Below are positions 16,141-27,234 of a stretch of 64,000 nucleotides of DNA, in pieces (within the stretch, counting starts at the first letter, position 1; each line of letters begins with the position of its first letter). The notes beneath the pieces are model-generated. The model was not told where the DNA came from and did no database searches. It saw only the letters and a list, made by a program, of their open reading frames with translations. A program made the translations under genes and the position numbers. The stretch comes from Isoetes taiwanensis (lineage: Eukaryota > Streptophyta > Lycopodiopsida > Isoetales > Isoetaceae): assembly GCA_021234155.1 (NCBI GenBank), contig JAJEKV010000011.1:15762441-15826440 (forward strand). The letters are read 5' to 3'.

Positions 16141-16495
16141 GTGACCATGGAAGCCGAAATGCATGATCCCAATTACGGGACTGAATTACAAAAAAAACCA
16201 ATTGATGCCATACACCTCTAAAAGCTTACTGCAAGAGCTTTTCAAAGCACCAAAAATCACTCAAAACGGGCACTCGTGGTGGAAGATATCTGAGATTGAA
16301 GCAACGTCAAAATTGACAGTAACCATGGAGGATGAAATAGATGATCCCAATTCCGAGACTAAAGTAGAGAGAAAATTATATAATGTCATATACCTTTAGA
16401 AAGCTTACTGCAAGGGCTTTCCAAGACACCAAAAATCGCTCGAAATGGACACTCGAAGAGGGAGATATCTGAGATTGAAGCAGTGCCAAAACCCT
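16141..16495. repeat. Tandem duplication, about 179-bp unit
   Basis: Two direct copies begin with gt(g/a)accatgga at about 16141 and 16319. Each contains gatgatcccaatt, aagcttactgcaag and gatatctgagattgaagca. They diverge by perhaps 20 percent. The order of words loosely resembles the 175-bp tandem repeat at 32777-33160 read on the other strand, but I cannot show homology. Confidence 0.65.
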
Positions 16496-16996
16496 AGCCC
16501 CAGTGAGCTGCGCCATCACCAAATCAGCCAAGCCTTTATCTAACATTCACGTACAACCACACAATCTCTCTTTTTTTAGCCTTTATCTAATATTCATATA
16601 CAACCATACAATCTCTTCTTTTTTTTTTTCTTTTTTCTTTTTTTTTTTAAAATCAATGGCCAAGAAAAGGTGCACTCTAGAAATACTACTTAGTACAGTC
16701 AAACAAATATATCAAGCAAATCATAACAAAACCATATTGAAAAGCGTACAAAAAACACAAGAGAAACCCCCTGTTATTGTGCTATATATTAATTTCCAAT
16801 GTTTGATGCAATAAATTGAAACTGCCACTCCCAGTATTAGTGATTTATGTAGAAATTCATGAATTTGTAGTTGTAGAGCTGTAGATATTTTATTCACTGA
16901 AGAGAGTAGAATAGAGAATGGAATTGTATTGTAACATCCACTTGAGAAAAACATGTGGAAAACCCAATTGGGGGTAATGTGGAATAGATGAATACT
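16496..16996. other. No gene recognised; T-rich stretch with a small tandem duplication
   Basis: The words agcctttatctaa, attca, tacaacca and acaatctct occur twice in tandem (about 16530-16612), each followed by a T-rich run. The second run extends to about 16648. No coding feature is evident. Confidence 0.4.
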
Positions 16997-17557
16997 ATAG
17001 TTATGCTGAAATATACCCTATAGTACTTTGCTGGAGGGAAGATAATGGCAGTTCTCTCAAGTACGGGCATCCTCTCACTTACATACTTTGATTGAGCTTC
17101 AAGATGGTGGGAGCACTTGGAAACAGACCTCAGCCTTTGTAGTACCACTAGTAGGGGAAGAAGGTGGCTTTTCAACGCTCACATTGCAATTTGTAGCATT
17201 ACTACTGTAATAGAGACATGCCCTTCAGGTATACATTGCGGGTTGCACTTCAGGATCTCAGGGAGCATTTCTTTATTGAACCCACAAATGTCGCTACCTT
17301 CTTGAGTACTTGCAGTGGGCGAGAAGAGGGCTATGCCCTTAGTACTGGGTGGATCAAAAGGTGGGGGCCCAAATCTTCTTGCAATAACGAGGAAGAGGTC
17401 GAGGATGCCTTGATCATAGTACATGAGTGTAATCTTAGAGTCGTCCTTCAAGCTTAATGGTTGTTTGTGCTTATCTCTTTAGGTATCTGGCTTTTGAGCC
17501 ATCCTCAATAAGGTGTTTGTACCATTATTTATTATAATAATATAAAAATCTAGCCTT

Positions 17558-17591
<34 letters not shown>

Positions 17592-17598
17592 AGAGAAA
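16997..17598 (+). mobile_element. 5'-truncated LINE/retrocopy with A30 tail
   Basis: The stretch ends in a run of 30 A (17559-17588), preceded by an AT-rich 3' end typical of plant L1 elements. The words aatagatgaatact at about 16983 and aatagatgaacact at about 17599 differ by one base and could be a 14-bp target duplication, which would fix the limits. The open frame inside (17218-17457) shows no domain I recognise, so assignment to L1 rather than a processed transcript is uncertain. Confidence 0.45.
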
Positions 17599-18570
17599 AT
17601 AGATGAACACTTTATTGTTGCCAGTATTTTCAGTTTGGGAACAACAATTACATTCTATGATTTTATATAGCAAAATTTATAAATTGCTAGTTATGGAACT
17701 AAATGTACTCTATGCACTCAATTAGAGTCAGAGGCAATGGGAAACTTGCATTCAAAGGCAATCACCCTCCATCATTTAAATGGGTTATCAAACTCTTTCA
17801 CTTCAAATTGCACCCTAACCATCCTGCATTATTTAGGTCGGGTTCCAAATTCTCTCATTTCAAACTGCACCCTGTCAATTTTTGAACTTGTCTATGATTC
17901 CATAATATTTATATGGTTGTTATGTTGTCTCGGGCTCTAATCCTCTTCTTCTTCTATAAACTCTAAAAGAACTCCAAAGAAAACTTTTCCCTTCAGATTA
18001 AATGTGTTTTATGTGTTTTGTAGACTTAACTAATAGCCTAAATAACCATCGTGCGTTATTTATTTCGGGTATCAAACTCTTTCATCTCGAAATGCACCCT
18101 GCCATTTTTGGATTTCCCCTAGGGGGCAAACCCTTGCTTATGTGGGTTTGTGGCATATCCTAGATATATGCTAGAATATACTTAGAATATGCTGGTGACT
18201 GCTCCAAACCCTTTGTTGCCTATAAATTGGCGGTCTCATGCATTTTGGATCGTGGATGTTACAACTGGCTAACAGGCAGGGCAGGCCGAAGCTCCAATCT
18301 GATGCTGGGCCCTGTGCTTACGGGTCCTACAGATGCAGTGATCTGCAAAATGGTCGAGGCAATTCCGCTACGTACTGCAAATACGAAAACACTCATTTAA
18401 AACATACTCTCTGTTCAAGAGGTTAGTCGAATCAGACCTAACTTTATGATCTTATGCGCATCAAGTTTGTAGGTAGTTTGCATGCAATGCCTGAGAAAAT
18501 GGAATTATTAGTCTGTTTAGGCAAATGAATTCGTAAAGGACATGTCTGAGACAAGTCACAAGAAAAAGCG
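17599..18570. other. No gene recognised
   Basis: The words tcaaactctttca, ctt(c/t)aaa and tgcaccct recur two to three times between about 17780 and 18110 (for example ttcaaattgcaccctaacc and tttcaaactgcaccctgtc), a loose degenerate repeat. Nothing coding is recognisable. Confidence 0.4.
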
Positions 18571-18574
18571 TTCT

Positions 18575-19905
18575 TAATGTTTACATAAAACTTGCGACCT
18601 TAGCAAATAAACTCATCAATGGCTACGTCTTAGCAGTGTTGTTTCCGTACGGGTACGGTACCTTTCAAGTACTTAGCATACCGTACCCGAGGTACGGTAC
18701 GTACGGAATGAAAAATGAAATGTTTATGCTTCAAAGTTTTGGAGTTTTCAACACAAGTACGTTAAGTATTTTAAAGGTACGGTACGTATTTTATAGGTAT
18801 TTTACAGGTACTGTAAGTATTTTACAAGTATTTTATAGGTACGGTACGTATTTTATAGGTACGGTAACAACACTTTTTAACGTACTGGTTTTTTTTTCGG
18901 TACGTTAAAAACTCAGAGGTACGTTACGAGGTATGATACGTAAAATACTTACAGTACCGTACAGGTACGGTAAGTACGTTACAACACTGCGTCTTAGTAA
19001 GGGGCTGCAATCAGATGTTAAACTTGGGAATAGGCTCCTTAATATGTATGGGAAGTGCGGGGATCCAAAAGCTGCACATAAAGTATTCAATATATTGTAT
19101 CAGAAAGACTTGATTGCTTGGTCAGCAATAATTTATGCTCAAGATGGGCACGACAAACAGGCTTTACAACTTATTCAACAAATGAAGTTTGAAGGCATTG
19201 AGCCAAATATCATTATTCTTGATGCATGAACTTTGAAAGTCCTTGTTGAAGATAAATTCGTCCATGCTTGTGCCTTAACAGGTCCACATGTATCTGATGT
19301 TGTCATGGGAAAATGCTCTTGTCAATATGTATAGTAAGTGTGGAAGTTTAGAAGATGCTGAAAGAATATTTGTTAGCATGCATCAATTAAATATTATATC
19401 TTAGACCTCTATGATTGGATCTTATGCCGATCATGAATATAGAGAGGAATCCATTCAAGTCTACCAGCAGATGCATCTTGAAGGCTTTAACCCTAATAAA
19501 ATCACAATTATCGATGTATTAAGTGCTTGCAATGATTGTGCATTTTTTACAAAAGGAATAATGATTCATGCTGAGTGCATCAAAATTAGTTTGGAGATGA
19601 ATGTTGTTTTGGGAAATGCATTCGTCAACCTATATGGTAAATGCGATGACCTTGGGCTGGCATCAAGGGATTTAATGCGATGGAAAGCAGGAACATAGTA
19701 ATTTGGAATGCCGCAATGGTTGCGCACGCCAGATATGGTTAATAAAGAGTGCATCAAGCTCCTCCGAAAAATGCAAGAGGAAGGAACTAAGCCAAATAAG
19801 GATACATATTTTAGTACTATTACTGCATGCGGGGAGCTTTCTCAGTTGGGACAGGGAAAGCTTGTTCATGCCCAATTTATGAGTCATTTTGGATGCTGAT
19901 GATAA
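18575..19905 (+). pseudogene. PPR protein pseudogene fragment
   Basis: Reading across stops and shifts, 18990-19905 shows successive pentatricopeptide units: GNRLLNMYGKCG and DLIAWSAIIYAQDG; MIGSYADHEYREESIQVYQQ; then HAECIKISLEMNVVLGNAFV and LLRKMQEEGTKPNKDTYFST. This is the PLS-type organisation of organellar RNA-binding PPR proteins, with about three to four unit sets visible against the ten or more normally present. In-frame stops (for example near 19227, 19402 and 19696) and missing ends show it is dead. The hAT-like MITE at 18634-18989 sits at its left edge. PPR genes of this style are numerous and often intronless in seedless plants, so a decayed retrocopy is plausible. Confidence 0.8.
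18634..18989. mobile_element. hAT-like MITE with 8-bp target duplication
   Basis: The element begins CAGTGTTGTT and ends in the inverse (ACAACACTG). It is flanked on both sides by the identical 8-mer CGTCTTAG (18626-18633 and 18990-18997). An 8-bp duplication and a CAGTG-type terminus are the signature of the hAT superfamily. The 356-bp interior has no coding capacity. It is built largely from variants of ggtacggtacgtatttta and taggtattttacaggta, so GTAC and GGTACGG are heavily over-represented. It is non-autonomous, and no hAT transposase is visible in the window. Confidence 0.82.
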
Positions 19906-20159
19906 CTCAAGAACAGCTCTAATGAATATGCATATTGAAATATTGCAATTTGTTTAGACGATAAAAAGTCCAAAAGGATATATAAAATTGACATAGCAAT
20001 ATATGATCTGAAATATAAACTCCTGGGAAACATTAAACAAGGTTTTTCTGGAATTGCTTTTCACCGTAAAATCTTGATTGTCCAGTATTCGAAGTTTATT
20101 GTGGTTTTTTAACTTCATTGTACTATGTAATCCTACTCACTTAACGCTTGATCCTGCAG
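19906..20159. other. Spacer between PPR and ALKBH10-type pseudogenes
   Basis: AT-rich sequence without recognisable coding content. It ends in a pyrimidine-poor stretch and a possible splice acceptor (cctgcag, about 20153-20159) of the following pseudogene. Confidence 0.4.
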
Positions 20160-22067
20160 ATGAAATATCTGAGCCAGTGCCAGCCTTCTTGGATTCAGTT
20201 ACCGATCGTTTTCTTCAGTTACAAGTCATACCCCCCAATAGAAAACCAAACTCATTTAGCATAATCGTGTTGGAAGGAGTATCGTCCACTAAACCTACCT
20301 TAATACTGTGAATAAAACATCTGCTTTTAAGTGTGGGAGAATATGTAAATGGATATAGAGCTTCATGCATCACAGAAGAAAAAGACTTAGTATGCAGGAT
20401 ACCTGCTTACTATTGATATATTTCTTCCTAAGTTACAAAGATGTATGGCTTTTGTATTTTTGCAGGGAGACTATATGCCACCCCAAGCTCTCTAGAATTT
20501 TGAGCAACCATACTGCATGCTATCTCTGGTGTCAAATTGCATTGGACAAATTCTGGCGAAAAGTAATCCTAGAGAATTTGATGGCACTGTGAAGTCTTCT
20601 CTTCCAGCAGGGTAATCTATTACTTTCCCATAGAGTTCATCAGTTCTACAGGAATTCATCTTTTTTTGTCATCAATGCATGAATATGGGGGCCACCTTGT
20701 TCAAAACAAACAGTGGGTTGATTGAGTTTGTTTTGGTCATAGAAGTCAGTGTTCCTAAGATCCAAAAGAAATGCCATAGAAATTGAAGATTGGTTGCCAA
20801 GTTGGATGAAAAGTCAAATCATTGTGGGGTAAAAGCATGTTAGGGTGTACCACTTTTGGAACCTGCAAAAGTACATACACTAGGTACTTCTGAACTGGGT
20901 ACTTTCTCATTTTTCTTTTCATTAAAACTAATACAAAAATCCAAAATAAAAGTCAAGGACATGGTAATATTCAAAGTTAAGGTAAAGATAATGCTATCGG
21001 AGACCAATATATATATAAAAAGTTCTAAAACATACCTTATATTGAGATATTATACAGGTACCCAGTACCCATTCCTGGCTACCTTTTTAGGTACCTTTTT
21101 AGTCACTAAATAATACTTTTTAAGGGACACCCTAACATGCTTTTACCCTGTGGTTTTCTAGTAGCTTTTCAAAGATTGATGTCAACTCAACTGATCAAAA
21201 TTCTTTTTCGTGGGCTTATATATGGTTGGTTACTATTGGGCTTTCTTTTAAAAGAAAACTAGTCGTCAAGCCCTTCAATATAAGAGTACTTAAAGAACTA
21301 AAGTAGGAGCTTCATTTTATAACAAGGAGAAAAACAATATTTTTATGATAAAATTTTGTCCATTCCGTGGACATTATGATTTACTTATATCCATAGGAGA
21401 CAAATTCACTTGCCAGAGTTCTAATGCTTTATTTTGTGAACTACAGTTCTCTTTGGTCATGAAGGGAAATCGTGCAGATACATTGAATTATGCAGTCTCT
21501 GCTCAACAATCAACTCGCATTCTCATTGTTTTTGGCAAGACAGCAAAAGAGAAAGAATGCAATGGAACCCAAACTAACAAGTCAGTACCTCCATCATCTG
21601 GAACAAGCAAAGGGTTACGCAACGGATATACAACTGTTAGGCCACGTACTATGGCTCCCTCATCTCATCTGTGTTACTGCCAATCTTGTCTTCTAGATCC
21701 TCTGAACAAGTTTTGCAACCATTATCACCGATTCCCTTCTCAGCCTGTATTTTTAAGCAATGCAATGTCTTCATATTCGCCAGCGCTTGTGGCCTCAGCA
21801 TGGCCAGCAGTATCAGTATCAAGTCTAGTAAGAGTACCTAGTCCTGGTACTGGAGTTTTCATCCCTTCAAATGGGACACCCATCTATTCTAGTCCACAGT
21901 CCAATGGCAATTCTGGGAGAAGGCAATGTTTGCTTGGCAGAGCACATTCAGAACATTATCTTAGTAATGACAGTGAGGTGTTAGCATTCAATCCTGCAAA
22001 AAATGCAAAATCTTTGACAGACATGCAGGATTGTGTAGCAGGTGGACGTAACCTATCAGGTGCATGA
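20160..22067 (+). pseudogene. ALKBH10-type RNA demethylase pseudogene (C-terminal half)
   Basis: Three exon-like blocks with splice-like borders are about 20160-20278, 20466-20611 and 21447-22067. They read in order EISEPVPAFLDSV and NRKPNS; GDYMPPQAL, stop, NFEQPYC and FDGTVKSSLPAG; SLVMKGNRAD and QSTRILIVF; then a Pro/Ser-rich tail with VPSPGTGVFIPSNG. This order matches the C-terminal half of plant ALKBH9/10 2-oxoglutarate-Fe(II) oxygenases, which remove m6A from mRNA (family knowledge). The N-terminal half is absent. A TAG at 20493-20495 interrupts exon 2. The segment where homologues carry an iron-ligand His reads PPQAL, and the LVMKGNRAD region lacks the expected KH. It is therefore very probably dead. 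The Copia element inserted just downstream. Confidence 0.8.
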
Positions 22068-22319
22068 AACTGGTTGATTTTGGTTCCCAAGAATTGCTTC
22101 ACAAATGAAGTTGAAGAATGCTTTACATTCTTTAGCATATTTAATCTTTCTCTTCAAGCCAACAGTTCTGTCTGTTTACTCATCAGTTTACCTCAAAGTT
22201 AAGTTTGTGTCAGAAGTAGCAAGAATCACTCTCGCCATCGCGGTACCTTGTTGCTGATTGAACGATGAGATCCTTCATTCTTTGCAGCAGCTAGCTGCAG
22301 TAAGTTAAGTTGCAGCAAC
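22068..22319. other. 3' flank of the ALKBH10-type pseudogene
   Basis: No coding feature. It contains several gcagc(a/t) words just before the Copia insertion site (gcagcagctagctgcagtaa is a partial palindrome at about 22285-22304). Confidence 0.4.
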
Positions 22320-22324
22320 ACAAT

Positions 22325-22550
22325 TGTTGAACTTGCTAGTTTACTAGAAAACACAAGTGAAAGAGAGATGCACCACAAAAGAAGACATGTTTATTGAATA
22401 ATACATGTTACAATATATAGGCACCATAAAGGTCCACACATGGAAAAAGGTGAAAGCTATAATGGACATGGAAAAAGGTGAAAGCTATAAGGAGCTCTCG
22501 TTGCCTTTTTATAAAGGCACGCTGCCTTAATATAGGCAGCTTCGCTAACA
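22325..22550 (-). repeat. Copia 3' LTR
   Basis: 226 bp with TG...CA ends. On the minus strand it is preceded by a purine-rich ggtgggg (22551-22557 region), the likely polypurine tract. An internal direct duplication of (a)tggaaaaaggtgaaagct is present. Confidence 0.92.
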
Positions 22551-22739
22551 CCCCACCTGCGACTTTAGCCTTTCACCAAATAAGATATAGAAAATATCGT
22601 GTCCAAGAATGAAGACCAAATATTGCAACTCACAACTCATAGATAATCTCCCCACCTGCAAATTTGGTCTCGCACTCGGATGAAAAAAACCTTTGGTGGT
22701 CACAAAGGAAAAAATCCGAGTGCTACAATTTTCTAATAT

Positions 22740-23400
22740 CTATTCCTGCGATTTGGTAATAAACCTAAATGCAGAAGAGAATCTTCTCTTGATTGCTAAA
22801 ATAGTGTCACGCACGTAAAGCGCAATCACCATAAAATTTTCTTGAGAGCGTCTTATATTCACATTGGAATCTGCAAAACTCAGAAATCCATTAGAAAAAT
22901 AAGAGTTCACTTTGGCATACCAATCTCTAGAAGTTTGTCTTAAACTTCTAAGACGCACTCGCAAGTATCCTTTTCCAACAAACGGCTCAACATCTTCCAC
23001 TTTTGGATGTAAAGACCCAATATCCACATTAGGAATTAGGTTATCAAGTATCTCAGAATCGCTAAGAACAACATTATAGTCATGACGATGAGTGACCATG
23101 TCAGTCATAATAGACTCATCAAACATTGCATCACGACTAATAATGATTCTTCGCATAGCAATAAAATCGGTATCCCTGTGCCTCCACAGCATAGCCAACA
23201 AATATGGCTTTGAGGCCAACTGGATCAAGCTTCTTTCTCTTCCCATTTGGAATGTGAACATAGGCGAGACAACCAAAAACTCGCAAATTTTGAACATTTG
23301 GTTTGACTCCTGTCCATAATTGCAAAGGAGTTACGCCTTTCAGAGAAGAAGTTACTGTTCGATTTTGCACATAAACAGCAGTAGCCACAGTTTCTGCCCA
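22740..23400 (-). pseudogene. Copia integrase C-terminus and partial reverse transcriptase
   Basis: The minus strand reads VTPLQLWTGVKPNVQNLRVF and GCLAYVHIPNGKRKKLDP, the C-terminal region after the Copia integrase core. It is followed, after a shift, by the reverse-transcriptase piece QTSRDWYAKVNSYFSNGF and FMVIALYVRDTILA. In working Copia enzymes the last motif carries YVDD; here Arg replaces the first catalytic Asp. The sequence joining integrase to reverse transcriptase is shortened and the frame stops at 22740, so the enzyme is incomplete and inactive. Confidence 0.85.
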
Positions 23401-23511
23401 AAATTACTTATCTAAGCCAGCATGAATAAGCATACATCGAACAACATTGATTATCGCACATTCTTGATACTCAACAATGCCATTTTACTGAGGAGAATCA
23501 CACCATGCTCT

Positions 23512-24000
23512 TCAAAAAAAACACTTAAATCGAGCAGACGTGAATTCCCTAGTATTGTCAGTACGTAATCTCTTGATCACTTTGCCAATTTGAGTCTCCA
23601 CTGTATTCTTAAACACTTGGAATTTGGTGAAAACCTGTGACTTCGTAGAGATAAAATATACAAAAACTCTACGGGAAATATCATCAACAAACAAGATAAA
23701 ATATCGTGCACCACTTAAAGCACAAGGTAGTGGACCACATATACCAGCATGCACAAGCTCCAAAAGCTGTGTTGCATGTTTTCCTTTCTCATTGAAAAAA
23801 TGGCGATGTTGCTTCCCAACAGCACACACCTCACATACACCCATTGATGCAGTGCTACTCAATGATAGACCATCCACAGTTCTATCAGAGGCCATATTCA
23901 ATAAATATTGGAAGTCGACATGTGCAAAATGACAATGCCACAGTGTACTTGATTCATCTCCACTAGCAGTGATAAGATTCACAAAATCATCAGTCAATTT
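23512..24000 (-). pseudogene. Copia gag-pre-integrase and integrase core
   Basis: The minus-strand frame of about 161 codons contains the pre-integrase zinc motif (LWHCHFAHVDFQYL, then CEVCAVGKQHR) and the start of the retroviral-type integrase core with YFILFVDDISRRVFVYF and RLRTDNTREF. It corresponds to the part of pol that binds and joins element ends to the chromosome. It stops at 23512, and the core's last acidic region is lost or shifted. Confidence 0.88.
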
Positions 24001-24217
24001 AAGCTAGTACAATCGACCTTGTCTCTGGGCAAGTCCAAGTACACATCCATCTTGGATGAAACTACATAATCGTCTATCAAACTGTATGGATAGACCAAGA
24101 TCAACAAGCCTAGACACAGAAATAAGGTTCCGGCGTAAACCAGACACATGTAAGGCACCATGCAAGACTTGCACACCACTGGAAGTATGAACATGAATAT
24201 CTCCAATGCCTTTGACC

Positions 24218-25240
24218 TCATTCCAAGTTAGGAAGCACAAGTTTCCTAAGTTGAAGCGAGCGATAATTCCTCAACCAATGCCTATGAAAAGTCATGTGCT
24301 GTGTTGCACCAGAATCAATAATCATGGAAACAACAACTCCTGTAGAAAAACCGGCTTCAGAAGCTTCATCACATGCAACATTTGCATGCTCATCTGAAAT
24401 ATGAGGTCCATCTCGGATTGCCTGGAGTAAAGATTTATGCTCATTAACAAAGTGTTTATAATAACATTCGCTTTCAACGTGATACGTCTTTTTGCAATAG
24501 GCACAAACAGTCTCTGACTTAGGTTGCTCAAGTCTAGCCAATTGCTGTGTATCACCTCCATGATGCCAGCTTCTACTGCGACTGCAAGTAGCCTTTGTAT
24601 CAGTAACAAAGGCCACCTTTTCATCTTCTCGACCTCGTTTCTTACTATCAACAATTAAAGCCTGGTCTTCATGTAGAGCTTGGCGCCTGTGCAACTTTCG
24701 AACCCCATCTTTTAGTGATTCACAAGCGCGATCTAATGTCATAGATTTTTTATTGGCAAGCACAGTTGTAAGAGTTTGAAGTTCTTCCGGCATGGATTCC
24801 AGAAAATAGACAACATGTTGATCATGCGGAACACTAGCACCAGCTGCGGACAATGCTTCTAGAAGCGCTTTAAATTTATCCACATGTTCGTCAAACGAAT
24901 CATTCAAACGATACTGCAACGATGTAAGATCCTTGCGGAGACTAAATACTTCATGCATAGTCTTCTTCATGTAAATACTTCCATACTTCACTAGAAGTAA
25001 CAAAATCCTTAGCATCCATTAAAATAGATTCTTTAAGTGCATAGAGAATCAATGCTCGAGTTGTTTGATCTTTTTCATTCCAGTCGTCTACATCCTTAAC
25101 CCAAGCATCGTATGCAGCACCGTTCTAAACAAGATTACCTGTAATTGCATCAACCGGGTGCACCGGAGGAATATTATTTCCAGTCACAATTCCTAAAAGC
25201 TTTTCGCTTTGCAGGATGAGCTCCATCTTGATCTTCCAGG
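24218..25240 (-). pseudogene. Copia gag with zinc knuckle and aspartic protease
   Basis: A UBN2-type gag domain (KMELILQSEKLL near 25226; RLNDSFDEHVDKFKALLEAL in the main frame) is followed by a CCHC zinc knuckle (CAYCKKTYHVESECY, about 24470-24515) and the protease active site IIDSGATQHM (about 24295-24325). A shift near 25015 and stops before 24000 separate the blocks. Gag packages element RNA and the protease cuts the polyprotein. Neither can be made whole here. Confidence 0.88.
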
Positions 25241-25317
25241 CTGGATATCCAGCTCTAGAAAAAACATACAAAGTTTCCGTCCCAGTGAGCCCTCGAAAAT
25301 TCACAACCGCTCCAGAA

Positions 25318-25339
25318 CCAGATGCAAGCTCTTATACCA
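25318..25339 (-). promoter_or_regulatory. Copia tRNA primer-binding site
   Basis: On the minus strand, directly after the 5' LTR, the sequence TGGTATAAGAGC differs at one position from TGGTATCAGAGC, the initiator-Met tRNA primer site of many plant Copia elements. This confirms element polarity. Confidence 0.8.
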
Positions 25340-25565
25340 TGTTGAACTTGCTAGTTTACTAGAAAACACAAGTGAGAGAAAGATGCACCACAAAAGAAGA
25401 CATGTTTATTGAATAATACATGTTACAATATATAGGCACCATAAAGGTCCACACATGGAAAAAGGCGAAAGCTATAATGGACATGAAAAAAGGTGAAAGC
25501 TATAAGGAGCTCTCGTTGCCTTTTTATAAAGGCACGCTGCCTTAATATAGGCAGCTTCGCTAACA
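25340..25565 (-). repeat. Copia 5' LTR
   Basis: 226 bp, the pair of 22325-22550. It differs from that copy at four sites. It should carry the element promoter for minus-strand transcription toward 22.3 kb. Confidence 0.92.
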
Positions 25566-25570
25566 ACAAT

Positions 25571-25796
25571 TGCTGCCAGCTATCTATTCGAATTGAGGCG
25601 GATCATTCACACTAACATGTACAGTCTATGTATTTGGCTCACCAGTGAGTATTGGCAGCCATTATCGAATGAATCTAAAAGAGAATTTGCTGGTGGAGGA
25701 GGAACAAAAAGTAAATAATCCTTACTGCCTGTCTCTTTTAGGACCACACTACCAACATTAGCAGGATTCTAAACTCTTGACTTATTGGCAATGTGA
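25571..25796. other. Spacer between Copia and the NUP155/GT2-2 segment
   Basis: The minus strand has an open, coding-like stretch (VGSVVLKETGSKDYLLFV, then PPPPANSLLDSFDNG) at about 25620-25765. It could be a decayed exon, possibly belonging to the NUP155 remnant or another gene. I cannot assign it. Confidence 0.3.
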
Positions 25797-25954
25797 TGAA
25801 TGAAATTGTGCTTCAGCATGACTTATCCTCCGTGCTTGAACAACTACAATACTAGAATAATCAAATCTACAAACTTAAAAATGATAATCACTTTAGCTTC
25901 ACAACGCATAAATAAGTTTCTTTCATTTGATCAAAAGAAAGAAAAGAACAGCCA

Positions 25955-26860
25955 AATAGTTCATACAGATGTTCAATTATGTGTTGTTGAGCACCTTCAA
26001 CTTCCCATCTTTCAGCAAGATGTAAAAGCACATGTGCTGCTAATGCATGTTATATTTTATGAACATAATTTTGTGACAACAACTCCAAATACTTTGCCTG
26101 CTCCATGGATATCGGCTGCAAGACATGCATGTGATGGATGGCGCAGATGGTATTGGACTTCTGGCACCTGCCTATACTACTTTGTGAACAGAAAAAGGTT
26201 AAACAATAAGAAAATCATATCAACTAGTTTATTCGATGTTCATTAACCCTAGGAAACTGTTTCTTTGTACGTGTTACATATACAGAAACAGTTACCTTCC
26301 TTGGTTGGGAATTTCCAGCGTTGTGCAAACTGAGCTCAAACATTGTTTGGTACACTTGTTCATGGAAAGCATGGTCAGGCCATCTTAGACTGAGTTGGAC
26401 AATTTGTCTTACATGAATATCTCGAGCTGTTGCATCAATAATCTGACATGCACCAGCATAGAACCTGTCCAGGATAATTCCAATAAATAAACATACTAAA
26501 CTTCCCATACCAACAGAAGAAATCCCACAAACTTACCTTAAATCTTTAGAATTTTTGTTTAGTTCCAGGCTATAAGGTATGACCAGGACTTACATTTTCA
26601 CACAACTGTTCTAAGCTCCCACACATCCAATTGCAAAGATAAAAATCCATTCAACAATTCAATCCAATTGCAAGAATATTGTAAAAAATCCATTCAACAA
26701 CACTTAAAATTCAAGATAAGCATAACAGATGATGAAAGTGGCCGCCTACTTCTTTGAGAAGAAAGGAGCAAAGCTCATCCAGCAAAGTCCAACTTTGGAA
26801 CCAGCTATGGACACGTACAACAACGATTGGAGAACCCTGCAAATGCAATTTGGTTGCCCT
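25955..26860 (-). pseudogene. NUP155-like nucleoporin remnant, copy A
   Basis: Three exon-like blocks on the minus strand: about 26755-26860 (GSPIVVVRVHSWFQSWTLL, identity uncertain); 26296-26464 with clean borders (acag|gttc ... aag|gtaac), reading ARDIHVRQIVQLSLRWPD and FHEQVYQTMFEL; and about 25955-26185, reading ISMEQAKYLELLSQNYVHKI, a stop, then LAAHVLLHLAERWEVEG. The last two match the C-terminal alpha-helical part of plant NUP155, a nuclear-pore scaffold protein (family motifs QAKYxxLLxxYYVLK and LAAHVLLRLAER). The in-frame TAA (CAA to TAA) and missing exons make it a pseudogene. It runs head to head with GT2 gene 2, about 830 bp away. Confidence 0.7.
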
Positions 26861-27014
26861 AAATGCATGAGAATGCATTTGTTATGATGATCCGATGTGC
26901 TTACCTTCAGTCAATGATGTTAGCTGACTGGAGGAATGAAAATTTAGGAATCATTGGCGCTCCAGTTCGAAGAGGACTCAGAGAATGGATGCAGAAGAAT
27001 GGTTTGCAGGTCTA

Positions 27015-27234
27015 AACATTCGCAATAGGGCTCGGCCACCAACAGGAGCAACGGGAAAAATGACACTCGCATCAAATATCTAGGTATATTGTGGCATATA
27101 CTTGGAACATCCCATATTTTCACATAATCACAATAGGGCTCGACCACCAACAGGAGCAACGGGAAAAATGACACTCGATCAAATATCTTGGCATATTGTG
27201 GCATATACCTGGAACATCCCATATTTCCACACAA
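27015..27234. repeat. 110-bp tandem duplication upstream of GT2 gene 2
   Basis: The block aatagggctcg(g/a)ccacc, then aacaggagcaacgggaaaaa, ending in ggaacatcccatattt, is present twice in direct order. Copy X2 of the unit (about 49690-49910) also has it twice, whereas copy X1 (about 41780-41880) has it once. It lies about 460 bp before the GT2-2 start codon, so it may be part of the upstream control region. Confidence 0.8.

Larger units (their letters stand above)
22325..25565 (-). mobile_element. Internally deleted Ty1/Copia LTR retrotransposon
   Basis: Two 226-bp LTRs (22325-22550 and 25340-25565), each starting TGTTGAAC and ending GCTAACA, are flanked by the 5-bp duplication ACAAT (22320-22324 and 25566-25570). 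The coding order on the minus strand is gag, protease, integrase, partial reverse transcriptase, which is the Copia order. The LTRs differ at only four positions, all transitions (about 98 percent identity), so the insertion is young. The interior is about 2.8 kb against the usual 4-5 kb. RNase H and most of the reverse transcriptase are missing, and shifts and stops break the frames, so it cannot move on its own. Confidence 0.94.
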
